Shown in pieces: positions 19,900-30,624 of a DNA stretch of 64,000 nucleotides. The DNA is from Cristatella mucedo (lineage: Eukaryota > Bryozoa > Phylactolaemata > Cristatellidae): the NCBI GenBank assembly GCA_009760855.2, contig WPIO01000071.1, positions 1,951,001-2,015,000 of the forward strand, written 5' to 3'. A model generated the notes under the pieces. That model did not search any database. It saw only the letters and a list, made by a program, of their open reading frames with translations, and was not told where the DNA came from. Position 1 is the first letter of the stretch, and every line of letters starts with the position of its first letter. The position numbers and the translations under genes were made by a program.

Positions 19900-22800
19900 C
19901 ATTTATATAGCACCCCAAGAGAACTTAATCTCCATTCAGGCGCTTCACATATGCCTCGGGGCTCGAGCCCACGACCTCAGTCAGACCTTGGTCGGGGCGA
20001 GCACCTTAACCGCTAGACCAAACCAGCTCGGCAAATAAACTAGTCCTCTCTGACCTTACCTACCGTGCCGGCTGAGGGTTCACATACATCCAGCAAGCCT
20101 CTGGCCATGCAGCTAAAACCTAGAGGTAACACATATCTGCCATGCCCACTAGCACCTAGCAGCAGCAAGCTGTGGTTGACTAGGACGTTCAGAGCCATTT
20201 AGGGTGAGGACTCTAACTGTAAATATCGATACCATTATTCTCTGATAGTCATGACGACGAGGCTTGCCACGGCCAACAGGTGGGTGGATGACAAGTAGAA
20301 GCGCCTCACCAGGAGCGACGGAGTAACACACACGATCAGCATGCACACACTGTCTCAAAGAACTAGTGCAATCAACCGGATACGGCCGGTTTGTTGTCTC
20401 TTTTCCTCTCTCCCCCTCATCCCAAGATCGAAAAAGTGAAAGCAAGCGAGCATGCCCAAGTCGCAAACCCAGCACTCCTTTTGGTCGGTTGGGCCACCAC
20501 GGTCATCGAGTCACTCAAACCCTGACCAGCTATGTCGATACTGCTGACGCCTTGATTGTACAAAAAACGGATCGAAAGATCTATTCGCGATAATATTATT
20601 AATAATAATAATAATACATTTGTATAGCGCCCTCAGAGTACTCAATCTTTTTAGGCACTTTACATTTGCTGCAAGGGAAGCATGATCAGATGGTTAATGG
20701 TAGCATGCTTAATGTCAACAAAGATGACATGGTTAGCAGTGAAATGCTTAGGATATGCATGCAAATATGGTGAACAGTAGCATGCACAATATGTCAGCAT
20801 GCATAAGCACATAAAGGACGAATCCCATGGACCAGCCAAATCCTGTGCTGTGATATATACATGTTTTTTAGCTTCTTTTTAAGCCTTGTCAAGTCAGAGG
20901 ATGCCCTGACGCCAGCCGGAAGTGAGTTCCAAGCTTTGGGACCATATGGACTGATGTCTAAAGGATTTGAGGTTCGTACGAGGTGTAGCTCAACGATTTG
21001 AGTCAGAAAAGTGGGTGGTACGACGCTTAGCCTGGTAGGGGAGTAGATCTAATAGGCAGGCTAGAGCAAAGGATGAAGAGATCTGAAAGTGAAAGAACTA
21101 AAAGTGGAAAGTAAAAGTGGAAAGTGAGTGGAAGAACCGTGAAGTCGATGCACTGCTTGACTGGGAGCCAGTGCAGGTCGGCGAGAAATCGTGAGATGTG
21201 GCAACCGCGATGCTCACGACTGAGAAGTCTAGCTGCCACGCTCTCACCAGTTTGGCTCGATCCTCGATGCTCTGCACATACGGCTGCTTCCCAATGTCGG
21301 CTTCGCTGACGCCTTTCTTCTTCAGGTAGGGCTCGATGGAGCGGTACTGGGCGTAGAAGTTGCCCATGTCGGGTACGATATCCTTGATCACATACATGTG
21401 TGGCAGAGGGTGGATCTTAGTGACAGGCGAGCTCGTGTCAATGGGGCTACAAGAAAATGAAATTATGAGTACACAGCCTGATTCTAGCAGCATGTGGAAT
21501 GCATATCAGATGCAAAGAAAGGTGCAGGGGCGTAACAGCCTGTTGGGCTGCAGTTAATTTTAGGTTGTCCCTGCATCGACTTCACCGCAAAAAGTTGTGT
21601 GGGAATGCCTACAGCCATCTTGCCGTCGGCAAAGCACGCGAATCTCCCAAGCCGAAAGAGCAACCCGAAATACTTTCACCGTCAGGTCACGTGAGAGCGG
21701 GCAGCCACGCTGGCCACAGCAGCGGGCGCAGCGCTTACCAGAGGCAGGCGAGCGTGTTCACTCCGCCGATGTTCATCGAGCACGAGCCGCAGATGCCCTC
21801 GCGGCACGACCGCCGGAAGGTCAGGGTCGGGTCGATTTCATTCTTAATCTTGATCAGCGCATCGAGCACCATGGGACCGCAACTGCAAGCACACGGACAT
21901 GCCGAGTGGCGGAGTTGGGCAGCAGCTCAGCACGTTTCTTTTCGATGCGGCGTTCAAACCGTGGGCAAGAGCACCAGAACACAGGGTAGAAACTACAGCA
22001 TTCTAGCGGAAGAAGCAAGTGGCACAGGCCCAACGTCCATACACTCAGTGCCTGAGCCACAACTCTGACGCTGGAGCAAGCCAATCAGCCATCAGTCCAA
22101 GCCCCCCCCCCAACTAGCAGAGCTCAAGGCTTGCCTCGGTCGGCCCACATCTACTAGCTGCTGAAGAAAGCATGGTGACCCTAACACTCACGTGTGCAGT
22201 CTATGCAGTAATGCAGGAAGTGTATGCCTATGCATCTATGCAGTAAGGAAGAATTAATACTAATAATAATAATGCATTTGTATAGCACCTTCGGAGAACT
22301 TTAGCATAGCACCCACATAGTCTTTGTGGCTTAGGGTAGTTACAGATTCAGATACACTACATTACATTACATTCAGAGAGCTTAATTTCTTTCTGGGCAC
22401 TTTACATATGCTGCAAAGGAAGCATGGTAGAATGGTTATTGGTAGCATGCTCAATGACAACAAGCATAACATGGTTGGAGGTGACATGCACAGGGTCAGT
22501 ATGTAAATATGGTTAGTGGCAGCATGCACAGTGTCAGTACGTATAAGCAAACAAAGGGGAAATCACATGAACCGGATAAATGCTGAGATAAATAGATGCA
22601 TTTTAGCGTTGAAGCCGAAAGGCAGAGCAACGTTGGAAGCACACTATGAATAATATATATATATATATTATTAATATTAATTATAATTAATAACATTAGC
22701 AATTTTATATATATATATATATATATGAAAGATTAACAAATATCGTATCTGCATAGCACCCTAAGAGAGCACACTCTCAATTCAGGCGCTTTAAACATGC

Positions 22801-25188
22801 TGCAGGGCTCGAGCCTCTGGGTCCTCAAAGGACAGCGATGAGCCATCGTGGCATCTCTTGACTCAGGGCGGCAGCTGCTGACAGGAGGTATCACCGGATG
22901 GCCGGACTGGCAGCAGCAGCAACAGCTGGCTGAAGCCAGGTCAGCACCGAACCAAGCTCACCAATTGAGGTCGACCTTGAACTCTTGCAGGTGTGGCTTG
23001 TCGCCTGGCTTCTCCGGGTCCTACAATGTGGCTCACATGCCATTAGCCGGCAACAGTGCCGACAATGGCAACTGCATTTTTAAAAGAATTCAAAGTCGGC
23101 TTAGCTGTATCTTAGCTGCGCATCTGCCAGTCGTAATATGATCTACTGGTTTTGATGGCAAGTTGTGCATGCTCACACCAAAAGTTAGCATACTAGGTGC
23201 AAAATACAAGTAAAATCAACCGTTATAGGCTGTTTCATGCACGCTCGAAAACCATTTTCAATAAATCGTTTTAGCAGCAAAAATAGAACACAGCAAAGTA
23301 AGAATTTTCGGATGTGTCAGGTACCCCCTCTAAGTATGCACCTCAGGGAAAGTGTCTGACACTAGATCAGCAACACTCAAGCTTTGAGACATCCGGTTGC
23401 ATGCGCTGTTGTAGGTCAGACCTGGTTCAAGACTTGGCAAGAAATGGATAATTGATACGAAGGAGTAACTGCCACAAAGATCAAATAAGGTTTGTGCCAA
23501 AATGTGTCAAGTCAGGGGATGTCATGACCTCAGTGAAGAGTATGAGGCTTTGGGCGAAGGTGAACTGATGGCGCGTTCTCCATAATGTTTAGGTTTGGTT
23601 AGAGCCACTATTCGACAACGTGTCATCAAAGCAGGTAGCACCAAGGAAAGGCAGGGTAAGGAAACATTTTCGATAGAGAGGAATGAGCAAGATAATTAAG
23701 GGGGGCCTAAAAATGAGCAACAAAACTTGAAAGTCGATATACTGCTTTATTGGGAGCTCGTGCGGGTCGGTGAGAAGTGGCGTAATGAGGCAGTTTCGAC
23801 ACCCATGACACAACACCCAGCTTCCGAGTTTTGCATTCCTAATTCTTTTCTTATTGCAAGAGCGGGAAGAAAAGCAAGTAGTGACTTACAGAATTCTAGA
23901 TATTTCATAAATGAATGGATTAGCTAGGCTGCGATATTCTGCAAAGAGGCCCAAGTTTTTGCAATGGTGCCATTGAATGTAGGCGAAAGTGACACCGTTG
24001 TGTGTGCTAATGCTGTCATCTAGTAAAGTCACTTTAGAACAAGACACGGGCTGTATGCAGATGCGACAGGTAATTTTCTGATCGAGCCCATTTTGAGAGA
24101 GATGCTTTCCAACTTCCGCATATTACTGGGGTTGGTCAATAACTAGTCTGGTGGCCTCGTGATCATTCGGCTTGATCGAGTTCCTGGGCAATCCAAGTAT
24201 GGATGTCACCAAGACAAGCTGCCAGCAAGGTACATGAACTCAGCTTTATCGAAGGCAGGGAGGGTCAAAGCTCAAGTGCAGCTGTCTGTCGTCTGCTTAA
24301 AATGGACTCGCGCGGTGGACGGAGGACGACGTGCACATCGCATACGGGGCCGGCCAACGCCTGCCCGAATGCCGGCAGGCAGCATCAGCAGCAGCTCGGA
24401 GTCGTCAGCCCATGACAGCCCATAACGCACCCCGGCGCTATCGCAGGAGCTTGCTGCACAGCCGTCGCGCCAAGCGTACTTACCCATCGGTAGACCTGAA
24501 AGCTCTTCCACTTGGGCGCCGATTCTTTCTTGGCAGCCGTGGCCGTCTTGGCCATGCGAACCTGTGTGCGATCGGAAGAACGCAGCGATTATGCAACAAG
24601 CACCGAGCCAAAACCGCAGGCGAAGCTACTCGACCGACGGCTTCTCCAGCGGCGCACGGGGGGGGGAGACCGCGTGCTGCTGCTCCTGCAGGCTCTTCCC
24701 GCCTAGCTTCCGGCCAGCCGGGGCGAACGGCTAGCTGAGGCAGCCGTTCGCCCCGGCTGGCCGGAAGCTAGCCGGGAGCTAGCCGGAAGCTAGCTAGCGG
24801 GAAGAGTCTCCGATTGCTGGGGAGCGAGCGAACGAGACCGGCTGCACGCGAAAGCTCCTCGTATGGCGTCGCTACACCGACTACGCCGTGCGGCGGCGGC
24901 GGCGCGTTCCTCCTGCGAGGCTCTTGGCTCGAGGCTGCGGCGGTAACTGGCGCGCAAGGGCCGGCTAACGGCGCCTGCGACCGGTACGCTCAGGACCCTG
25001 CTCGGTCGCCTACGTGACCTGCGAGAGCGCGTCTTGCGAAACCGGCCATAGCGCAAAGAGCGAACAACGGTCGCGCAGCTTTCGCGTAAACCCGGCGAGC
25101 GTACGAGAAGCCTCACCTGGCCGACGACAGCTGCCGGAGCCAATGAGTTTATCAGTTGAAGTCGCGAAACGATTGACAGCGCAGCCAT
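15075..25188 (-). CDS. SDHB: Succinate dehydrogenase [ubiquinone] iron-sulfur subunit, mitochondrial; 8 exons
   Basis: Exons (minus strand, 5' to 3'): 25188-25117, 24561-24484, 23020-22962, 21882-21739, 21446-21248, 18331-18222, 17254-17140, 15200-15075; total 300 aa with every phase matching. Residues 1 to about 45 form a mitochondrial presequence. The [2Fe-2S] ligands are Cys96, 101, 104 and 116 ([10 protein letters not shown] ... LAC). The ferredoxin part has [11 protein letters not shown] (residues 190-200) and [13 protein letters not shown] (247-259), giving the [4Fe-4S] set 190/193/196/257 and [3Fe-4S] set 200/247/253. It carries electrons from SDHA flavin to ubiquinone in complex II of the inner membrane (TCA cycle and respiratory chain). 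The C-terminus is an unusual Ala/Ser/Gly-rich tail instead of the short basic end common in animals. It is head-to-head with the PPP1R35-like gene. Confidence 0.97.
16308..16460 (+). mobile_element. SINE1 copy in SDHB intron 7
   Basis: The promoter half includes ggtcgtgggttcgacttct (B box), followed by the body cctttattgccattgcaagc and tail ctatacaaaagaggctgata ending in t-rich sequence. It is antisense to SDHB. Confidence 0.85.
19406..19540 (+). mobile_element. SINE2 (tRNA head plus L2-like tail) in SDHB intron 5
   Basis: An A-box-like segment (ccagtgattaaggtactcac) and B box (cgtgggctcgagccc) form the head. The tail (agcacctgaatagagatcaa, then gttctcttagggtgctatac) closely resembles the 3' end of LINE-B and ends in an AT-rich run. 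Confidence 0.8.
19769..19896. repeat. (TA)n microsatellite
   Basis: Two long TA runs (about 19,769-19,827 and 19,857-19,896) are separated by a short interrupted stretch (aaaattatatatatgatata). It lies between two oppositely oriented SINE2 copies in SDHB intron 5 and is itself self-complementary. Confidence 0.95.
19897..20035 (-). mobile_element. SINE2 copy, inverted relative to the 19.4-kb copy
   Basis: Plus-strand order is tail first (ttcatttatatagcacccca, gagaacttaatctccattca) then head (ggggctcgagcccacgacct, gcgagcaccttaaccgctag). It is the mirror of the copy at 19,406-19,540, with the TA microsatellite between. Confidence 0.8.
20589..21243 (-). mobile_element. LINE-B (L2-like) 3' half, abutting the SDHB exon 5 donor
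   Basis: On the minus strand the post-RT segment [18 protein letters not shown] and [13 protein letters not shown] starts at about 21,243, four to eight bases after the SDHB exon 5 splice donor (21,247). The 3' UTR runs down to a (TTA)n end at 20,589. It is in sense orientation with SDHB and several stops break the reading frame. The class assignment rests on the [14 protein letters not shown]-type motif of L2/CR1-type LINEs. Confidence 0.85.
22268..22700. mobile_element. Nested LINE-A and LINE-B 3' ends
   Basis: From about 22,268 a short LINE-B 3' terminus (minus) is followed by a LINE-A 3' end in plus orientation (cacccacatagtctttgtgg ... tacattacattacatt, to 22,372). A second LINE-B 3' UTR in minus orientation (gagagcttaatttctttctg ... 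gctgagataaatagatgc) then runs to about 22,605. All are fragments; TA runs follow at 22,656 and 22,709. SDHB intron 3. Confidence 0.65.
22736..22823 (-). mobile_element. SINE2 fragment in SDHB intron 3
   Basis: The plus strand reads the SINE2 tail (cgtatctgcatagcacccta, gagcacactctcaattcagg) and part of the B box (gcagggctcgagcctctggg). The A-box half is missing. Confidence 0.65.
23490..23815 (-). mobile_element. LINE-B internal fragment in SDHB intron 2
   Basis: The minus strand contains a degenerate post-RT segment ([19 protein letters not shown]) and downstream residues resembling other LINE-B copies. It is strongly decayed, without the terminal TTA repeat. Confidence 0.55.
24703..24771. 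repeat. Perfect 30-bp GC-rich inverted repeat, 9-nt loop, in SDHB intron 1
   Basis: Arms 24,703-24,732 and 24,742-24,771 are exact reverse complements (core ccggccagccggggcgaacg). The loop is agctgaggc. A further partial copy of the arm (ccggaagctagctagcggga, about 24,783-24,802) follows and can pair with 24,696-24,716, so alternative foldbacks are possible. Confidence 0.9.
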
Positions 25189-25530
25189 GATGCTCTAGCG
25201 TGAGTCGAGTTCACTAGCAGTGCTTATTGAGGACGTCATTGCACATTACGTAACACGAAGCAGTGCGAATCATCGGCGACTAATTATTTCCATTTTATTT
25301 ATATATATATATATTAAATCAGTGTGCCTTTGGAAGCACTCACTGTCCTCATTCTCCAGCCCCTGCGACTCGGTACGCGTTGCTGCTCATTACGGCGGAA
25401 CAAGCTAAGCGCTCGGTTTGAGTGCGAAAAATCGCCCGCCGACCCGCGAAGCGCCTCTCAGACCGCGCACCGCCCTCTGTCGCCGTGCGACTGCAAGCGC
25501 CAAACAGCTGGCAGTGCATCGCCGTCGGAA
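25189..25530. promoter_or_regulatory. Putative bidirectional promoter, SDHB (-) / PPP1R35-like (+)
   Basis: Only 342 bp separate the two start codons. The segment must hold both 5' UTRs and promoters unless there are upstream non-coding exons. A short TA run (about 25,301-25,314) sits in the middle; the right part is CpG-rich. No TATA box is placed with confidence. Confidence 0.55.
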
Positions 25531-27782
25531 ATGATTCGAACGGAAGCGGCTGACGCCCCGCTGCCGACGCCGCGACCGTCGGCCGTCACCAGCCTGCAGG
25601 CCGACCCCGATCTTACGGTGACGCCGGAGAAGCCGGCGCCGTCGCCGCCGATGCGGCGCGCGCGCAAAGAGGTGAGGTTCCAGAGGCGCCCGGAGGTCGC
25701 ACCAGCCGAATTCGAGCCAACGCGTCCTAGCTGCGGGCCAATTCTGGAAGGCGGCGCCGACGCCTCCGCGGCCACCGACCGTCGCCAGCCGAGGGGCGCG
25801 GCACCAGGCTCCGTCGCCGTCTGCGGCGGCGCAGAACGTCGCAGTCGTGCGGCGCTCGAACCCACGTCGTCGTCGCCGCCACCGCCGCCGCCGGACGCGG
25901 ATGCGTGGCCGCGCGCGGGCGCAGCAGCTGCCTCGGCCTCACATGTCGGCGGCCGTCGCCGGCGGGCGAACGACGCCAGGAGCGGCTACAGTTTCCCGTT
26001 CACCGACCCGCTCGATAAAGAGAACGTCGTCGTCACAGCAGCAGCCGCCGACGGCGAACTGGCCGTGCCCGAGCTGAACGCGACGCTTCGCGTCCAGCGA
26101 GAGCTGGAGGTGCTGCGAGCGAGACGAATTAATGTCGACGACGAGCTCCGCCTCCGTCTGGCTGGCTCGCAGGTCATGCGCGAGCAGCTCAAGGCCAAGG
26201 TGAGCGAGCAGACGACTGTTGCGTCGGCTGTTGGCCTGCGCTAGCTCAAAGTGTGCGGGCGATGGCAGGCATCTTGCTGGTGCTCGTGGAAAGGGTGGTG
26301 AGAGTGTCCATCCACCCTTCACTACCTGCGGTACGAGGATGGCGGTCGGATAGCAGCCGCTGGCCTGGCAGTGCGCTGAGCGAGTGCGAATCTTAGAAGT
26401 CACGTAATGCTACGAGATCTGTGCCGAGCTGACAGATGCCCCTGTGCTGTCGAGGCACTGTAGGAAGGAAGCCTCGTAGTCAATGACCAATCGTTGGCGT
26501 TTGTGTCTGGCTGCGTAGGAAGCACAGCAGACTGCAGGTGCGCATGGCAGCATTCTTCTAAAGTGGACTCGTCGGGTGGATGTCTGCTTTTGCTTAGAGA
26601 TGACCATCGTAGCTTGGTGATAACTGACACTCACGTGACCCCGTGCATCATTCGCGTGGGAGTTCGAGTGAGCAATAGTGGTGGTTCCACTGAGAAAGAG
26701 TCGGGAAATTGGCGAGACGGTAGGCAAAGTGCAGCGCCTCGCTCCTAACAGGTGCTAAAGGCTCGTGCTTGCTCTGCCCTTGACCTATGCACTTACTCTA
26801 TGCATCGCCTGCTCCAGCTGAGCTGCACTCTCTCGTGCTCTCCTCCATAGCGTGCGCCCCATTCTGCCTCCCCCTACTAGCGCCAGCAAGTGCATACATG
26901 TGCAAATCGCTGTATGTCATCCTTGTGTGCTGCAGCAGTCTTTGTTTTGCACAAATGGCCGAATGGTGCCTGTTGGCCTGCTTCTTCTGCTCTCAGTCTG
27001 CCTCTTGCCTATGTCGCTCTGTCTCTCTCTCTCATTCTCTTTTGTCTCACACTCATTCTCTCTCACTTTCGTTCACTGGTCTCTGGCCTCTTGTGTTAGC
27101 GTGCATGCACGGTACGACCTGTATGTATGTATGTATGGATGTGTGTATATTTGCAAATGCTCTGGTAGAGCTTGCATTATTTGCAGGTGTACGCCAAGCT
27201 GAATGTAAAGGATCCCGTGTTCGGGGACATGATATCCACGGACGTGCCAATGGAGCAGCTTCTGGCCAGTGCTGAGACGAACCTAGCCGCCAAGGCCAAG
27301 GTCAAGGTAAGGCCAGGGTTCTCTGTTCATGAGCCATTTTCGCGCTGTTCAATCTGTGCGGCCGGTTCACTGAAATGTGCACTCCTCTCCTCCCCCTTAC
27401 CTCTTCTCCTTCCCTCTCTACTTCCTCCTCTCCTTCCCTCTTCCCCTCTCCTCCTTCTCTCCTCCCCCTCACATCCTCCCTCTTAGCTCACCTCTCATCG
27501 CTCACCTCCTCTCCTTCCCTCTCTACTTTCCCCTCTCCTCCCCTTCTCATTCCCCACTTCCTTCCTCTCCTTCCCTCTCTACTTTCTCCTCTCCTCCCCC
27601 TCTTCCCCTCTCCTCCTTCTCTCCTCCCCCTCTCATCCTATCTCTTAGCTTACCTCTCATCGCGCACCTCCTCTCTCTGGCTTTCCATGTCCTCTCCCTC
27701 GTATTCCTAAAGCTGACTTTAGTTACTATTCTGTTTCATATCCCCTCTCTATATGAAGTGGCTGGTTATGTGGATGTTGCAT

Positions 27783-27864
<82 letters not shown>

Positions 27865-29088
27865 CCTCTCTCTCTCACTTTGTCCTTCCTTTCTCTGTTT
27901 CTGACTCTGTATGCTTCGGACTATGCATACTTGCACTACCCTTGTCTGTGTCTCTGTGTGTGTTTGGATGTATCTGTATCTCTCACTTCCCTCCCTTTTA
28001 TCTCTCCCCCTTTATTTCTCTCTCTCTCTCTATATATGTATCTTAATGGGTGCACGATCTGGCCTCGCTTTTCTTCCTCACCCTTCTGCTGTGCTGCCAC
28101 TGTTGCTGTCAACTCATATATTGAAACTTCAAACCTTGCTGGTAAGTTCCAGTCTGGTTTTAGTTTTGTTGTTTATTGAGCATGCTACCACTAACCATTC
28201 GATCGTGCTTCTTTTGCAGCAAATTTAAAGTGCCTAGAGAGAGATTGAGTTATCTGAGGGTGTTATATAAAATGTATTATTATTATTATTATTCATGTTA
28301 CCACTAGCTTTTCGGAATCTAAGCGTTTACCTATACCTCGTACGAATCTTAAATCCTTTGGAGACTGCGCCTTGAGTTCCTGTATTACCAAAGCCTGGAA
28401 CTCACTTCCGACTGGCAGAAGGATATCCCGTGACTTGACCACACTTAATAAGAAATTGAAAACGCACCTATTCATCGCAGCATTTAGTGGGTCCCTGCGA
28501 TTCGGCCTTTATGTGCTTATGCATGCTGACACTGTGCATGCCACCACTAACCATGTTATTTTTGTTGTTTATTGCACATGCTACCACTAACCATTCGATC
28601 GTCCTTCCTTTGCAGCAAATGTAAAGTGCTCAGAAAGAGATTGATTGAGTTCTCTGATGACGCTATAACAAATGTGTTATTATTATTATTATTAACACTT
28701 TTATTATTATCCTCCTTCGCTGCTTGCATCTAGGGCCTTCAACCTTCTGCTCCATACTTCTGTAGTGGTTTGCTGGTATTGTTTCATTGCGATAGCATTT
28801 TGCATGCCGCTTGATACCTAGCACCAGGTTTGTCCCTTTCAGAGGGCCGGGGACACTGCTGTTACCGGCAGCGTGAGCGAAGCTAGCCGCAATGGCAGCA
28901 GCGCCGAAGCCCATTCCGGTTTGCGCAAGTTCTGGTCACGCAGGGCACTGTGCTTCACCGGAGCCACTGCGCCCGACCTCTACCGGTACAGGTTTGGCTG
29001 CATGGAGTCATCAGACGCGACATCCACCGCGCAGCAGCAGCAGCATCTTTTGGACATCTATCAGCATGTGCGAGCATGGCACCTGTGA
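25531..29088 (+). CDS. PPP1R35: PPP1R35-like protein phosphatase 1 regulatory subunit, 3 exons
   Basis: Exons 25,531-26,199, 27,187-27,306 and 28,843-29,088 join in phase 0 to give 344 aa. The first Met in the GC-rich frame is used; upstream codons lack an ATG. Residues 46-50 (KEVRF) fit the RVxF motif that docks on PP1. A disordered Pro/Ala/Arg-rich region with a poly-Pro run follows, then a conserved C-terminal part beginning at LRVQRELEVLRARRINVDDEL and continuing through VPMEQLLASAETNLAAKAK to an end (LLDIYQHVRAW) that resembles the PPP1R35 terminus. PPP1R35 acts at centrioles in centriole-to-centrosome conversion and ciliogenesis. The C-terminal match is from memory of the family, so another centrosomal PP1 binder is possible. 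AATAAA at 29,343. Confidence 0.72.
27385..27860 (+). repeat. Polypyrimidine minisatellite and (CT)n tract in PPP1R35 intron 2
   Basis: From about 80 nt downstream of the exon 2 donor (27,307), irregular tandem units built from ctcctctccttccctctcta and related strings run to about 27,700. A pure CT run follows at 27,783-27,860. The long open frames here are a by-product of the repeat. Confidence 0.9.
28150..28292 (+). mobile_element. LINE-B 3' UTR
   Basis: The terminal segment ttgagcatgctaccactaac, then aagtgcctagagagagattg, ends at a (TTA)n run (28,277-28,292). PPP1R35 intron 2, sense orientation. Confidence 0.75.
28300..28698 (+). mobile_element. LINE-B 3' end with last ORF codons
   Basis: C-terminal LINE codons (KAWNSLPTGRR, then LNKKLKTHLFIAAFSGSL) are followed by the 3' UTR with two alternative copies of the gcatgctgacactgtgcatg box. 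The element ends at (TTA)n (about 28,677-28,695). It lies in tandem with the previous copy. Confidence 0.8.
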
Positions 29089-29212
29089 CCAGTGGCTGCA
29101 GTGCTGCAGTGGCAGCGGACCCCATCCTCTCCATGGTCTGTGGTCACGTGGTCTGTGCAGTATTCTCCCTGCACATGTGTACCTGCATGTGCATTGCTCT
29201 TGTCTGCTGTCG

Positions 29213-29244
<32 letters not shown>

Positions 29245-29342
29245 ATGATGATGCTGCTGTTGGGTCGTCCTTTCATCGCTGAACTTACACTTCAGCTTCG
29301 TGGCAACATCGCTACAAATGTGAACTTTTTTTTATTTTCCAT

Positions 29343-29348
29343 AATAAA
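29343..29348 (+). promoter_or_regulatory. Polyadenylation signal AATAAA of the PPP1R35-like gene
   Basis: Canonical hexamer 255 nt after the stop codon on the same strand, in AT-rich sequence. A (GAT)n run (about 29,226-29,253) lies within the 3' UTR. Confidence 0.6.
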
Positions 29349-30231
29349 TACTGAAGTGATTTTGCTTTATCTTGCTGGGCTTTACATTGTGTGCAGAAAT
29401 CCATTTGAATATTTATATGATTTCGCTGATAGCATTTACCTTCACTATGCACTTATTTTACCTTGCCATCACTAAGCCGACCCGCTTGCTCGTCCAAGTC
29501 CTCGATTGTTAATCATATATCAGCCTGCCATACCCGGCTTCCCATCACAATTGCGAAGACGTTCTACAGCATCAAATGTATGCTTTTTAGGGCGAAAAGT
29601 TGCATTTAAATGTCAAGCTTTCCAAACAAAAACCACATCACAAGATTACTCGAAATTAGCTAACTTTAAAAGGCATGTACTTTGCTTGCCGAGTAATCGC
29701 TTGTTCGGCTAACTATAGGAAGAAGTCAGGAATCGAACTTTTTCGGCCATCCCGATTGGTTGTGGCTGTACTCGCAGAACTATAGATGAATAACGACAAA
29801 AAATCACGAGTATGAACAGATAAAAAGGTTTTTTGGCAGTGTAATCTCAGAAAAGCTGTTAACAATGTGACAAAATGAAATGGTAACTTAAATCGTCGGA
29901 CTTCTAAACTGTCTACGAAAACCACATTTTGCTCACTGTTTCCCCATGGCAATATAAAGCAGGTGGATTGGGATGTAGCTAAATCCCTTGGTGCTTTACC
30001 AGCCAATTGCTATTATTAGCTCTTTTATGGGCCTATTTGGTTTTCTGAGTTCTAACCAGGTAAATTGGTTAGTTATAACATTCTAACCGTCCATCAGAGG
30101 CAAGGTTCGGAGGTTGTGGCATTTTTCACGATCTGTTAATGGCTCCTAGTAGGCAACATATATTGGCATTCTTGGCCACAGGTAGTTAACGTTGATCCAT
30201 TGTGTCTAAGCATGTGCTCACTGCACTAGCC

Positions 30232-30624
30232 TTATTTACTCAGGGTAGGCGTTGCCAAAGGAATGGTGTACATCCTGTTAATGTCCTCTGGATGCAGTCC
30301 AGACAGACCTTGAGATTTGACATGGTTAATTCCTGGTGCATCGTTCAGCTCAGCAACTCGATGTAGCTCTCTGCTTGACCGTAGCACCACAACATCTTTC
30401 GCAAATACTAGAGAAGCCCAGACAGTAACAGCCCTCACTGGGACGTCACTGGCCTGAGGCTTCCTTCCAATTCCAAAGAGCCACTCAGTGGCACAGCCAG
30501 GGGGGCAGTTGCCCCCTACCCCATTGACACAAGCTTCCCCACGTTTGGAAGGGGGAGGAAGCCGCGCCTCTCAACCTGAAAATCCTGGCTCCGCCCGTGG
30601 AGCCACTTCCTAATTTCCGTCTAC
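30232..30624 (-). pseudogene. Unrecognised ORF/last-exon candidate interrupted by a MITE
   Basis: On the minus strand an open frame ends at the stop at 30,232 and contains SSRELHRVAELNDAPGINH and LSGLHPEDINRMYTIPLATP. Reading upstream, removing the MITE at 30,486-30,599 together with one 8-bp duplication connects it to about 19 further bases after an acceptor-like ttatgtag (about 30,620). This would make one exon of roughly 90 codons. No family was recognised; a decayed transposon gene is as likely as a host pseudogene. Confidence 0.35.
30486..30599. mobile_element. hAT-type MITE, 114 bp, with perfect 8-bp target-site duplication
   Basis: Terminal inverted repeats cagtggcacagccagg and (complement of the right end) cacgggcggagccagg match at 12 of 16 positions. 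The element is flanked by gagccact at 30,478-30,485 and again at 30,600-30,607. Eight-base duplications are typical of hAT transposition. The element is too short to code. Confidence 0.75.

Noticed and set aside
25458-25942. Minus-strand open frames opposite PPP1R35 exon 1
   Set aside because: They arise from GC-rich codons of the real plus-strand exon and show no domain or splice logic.
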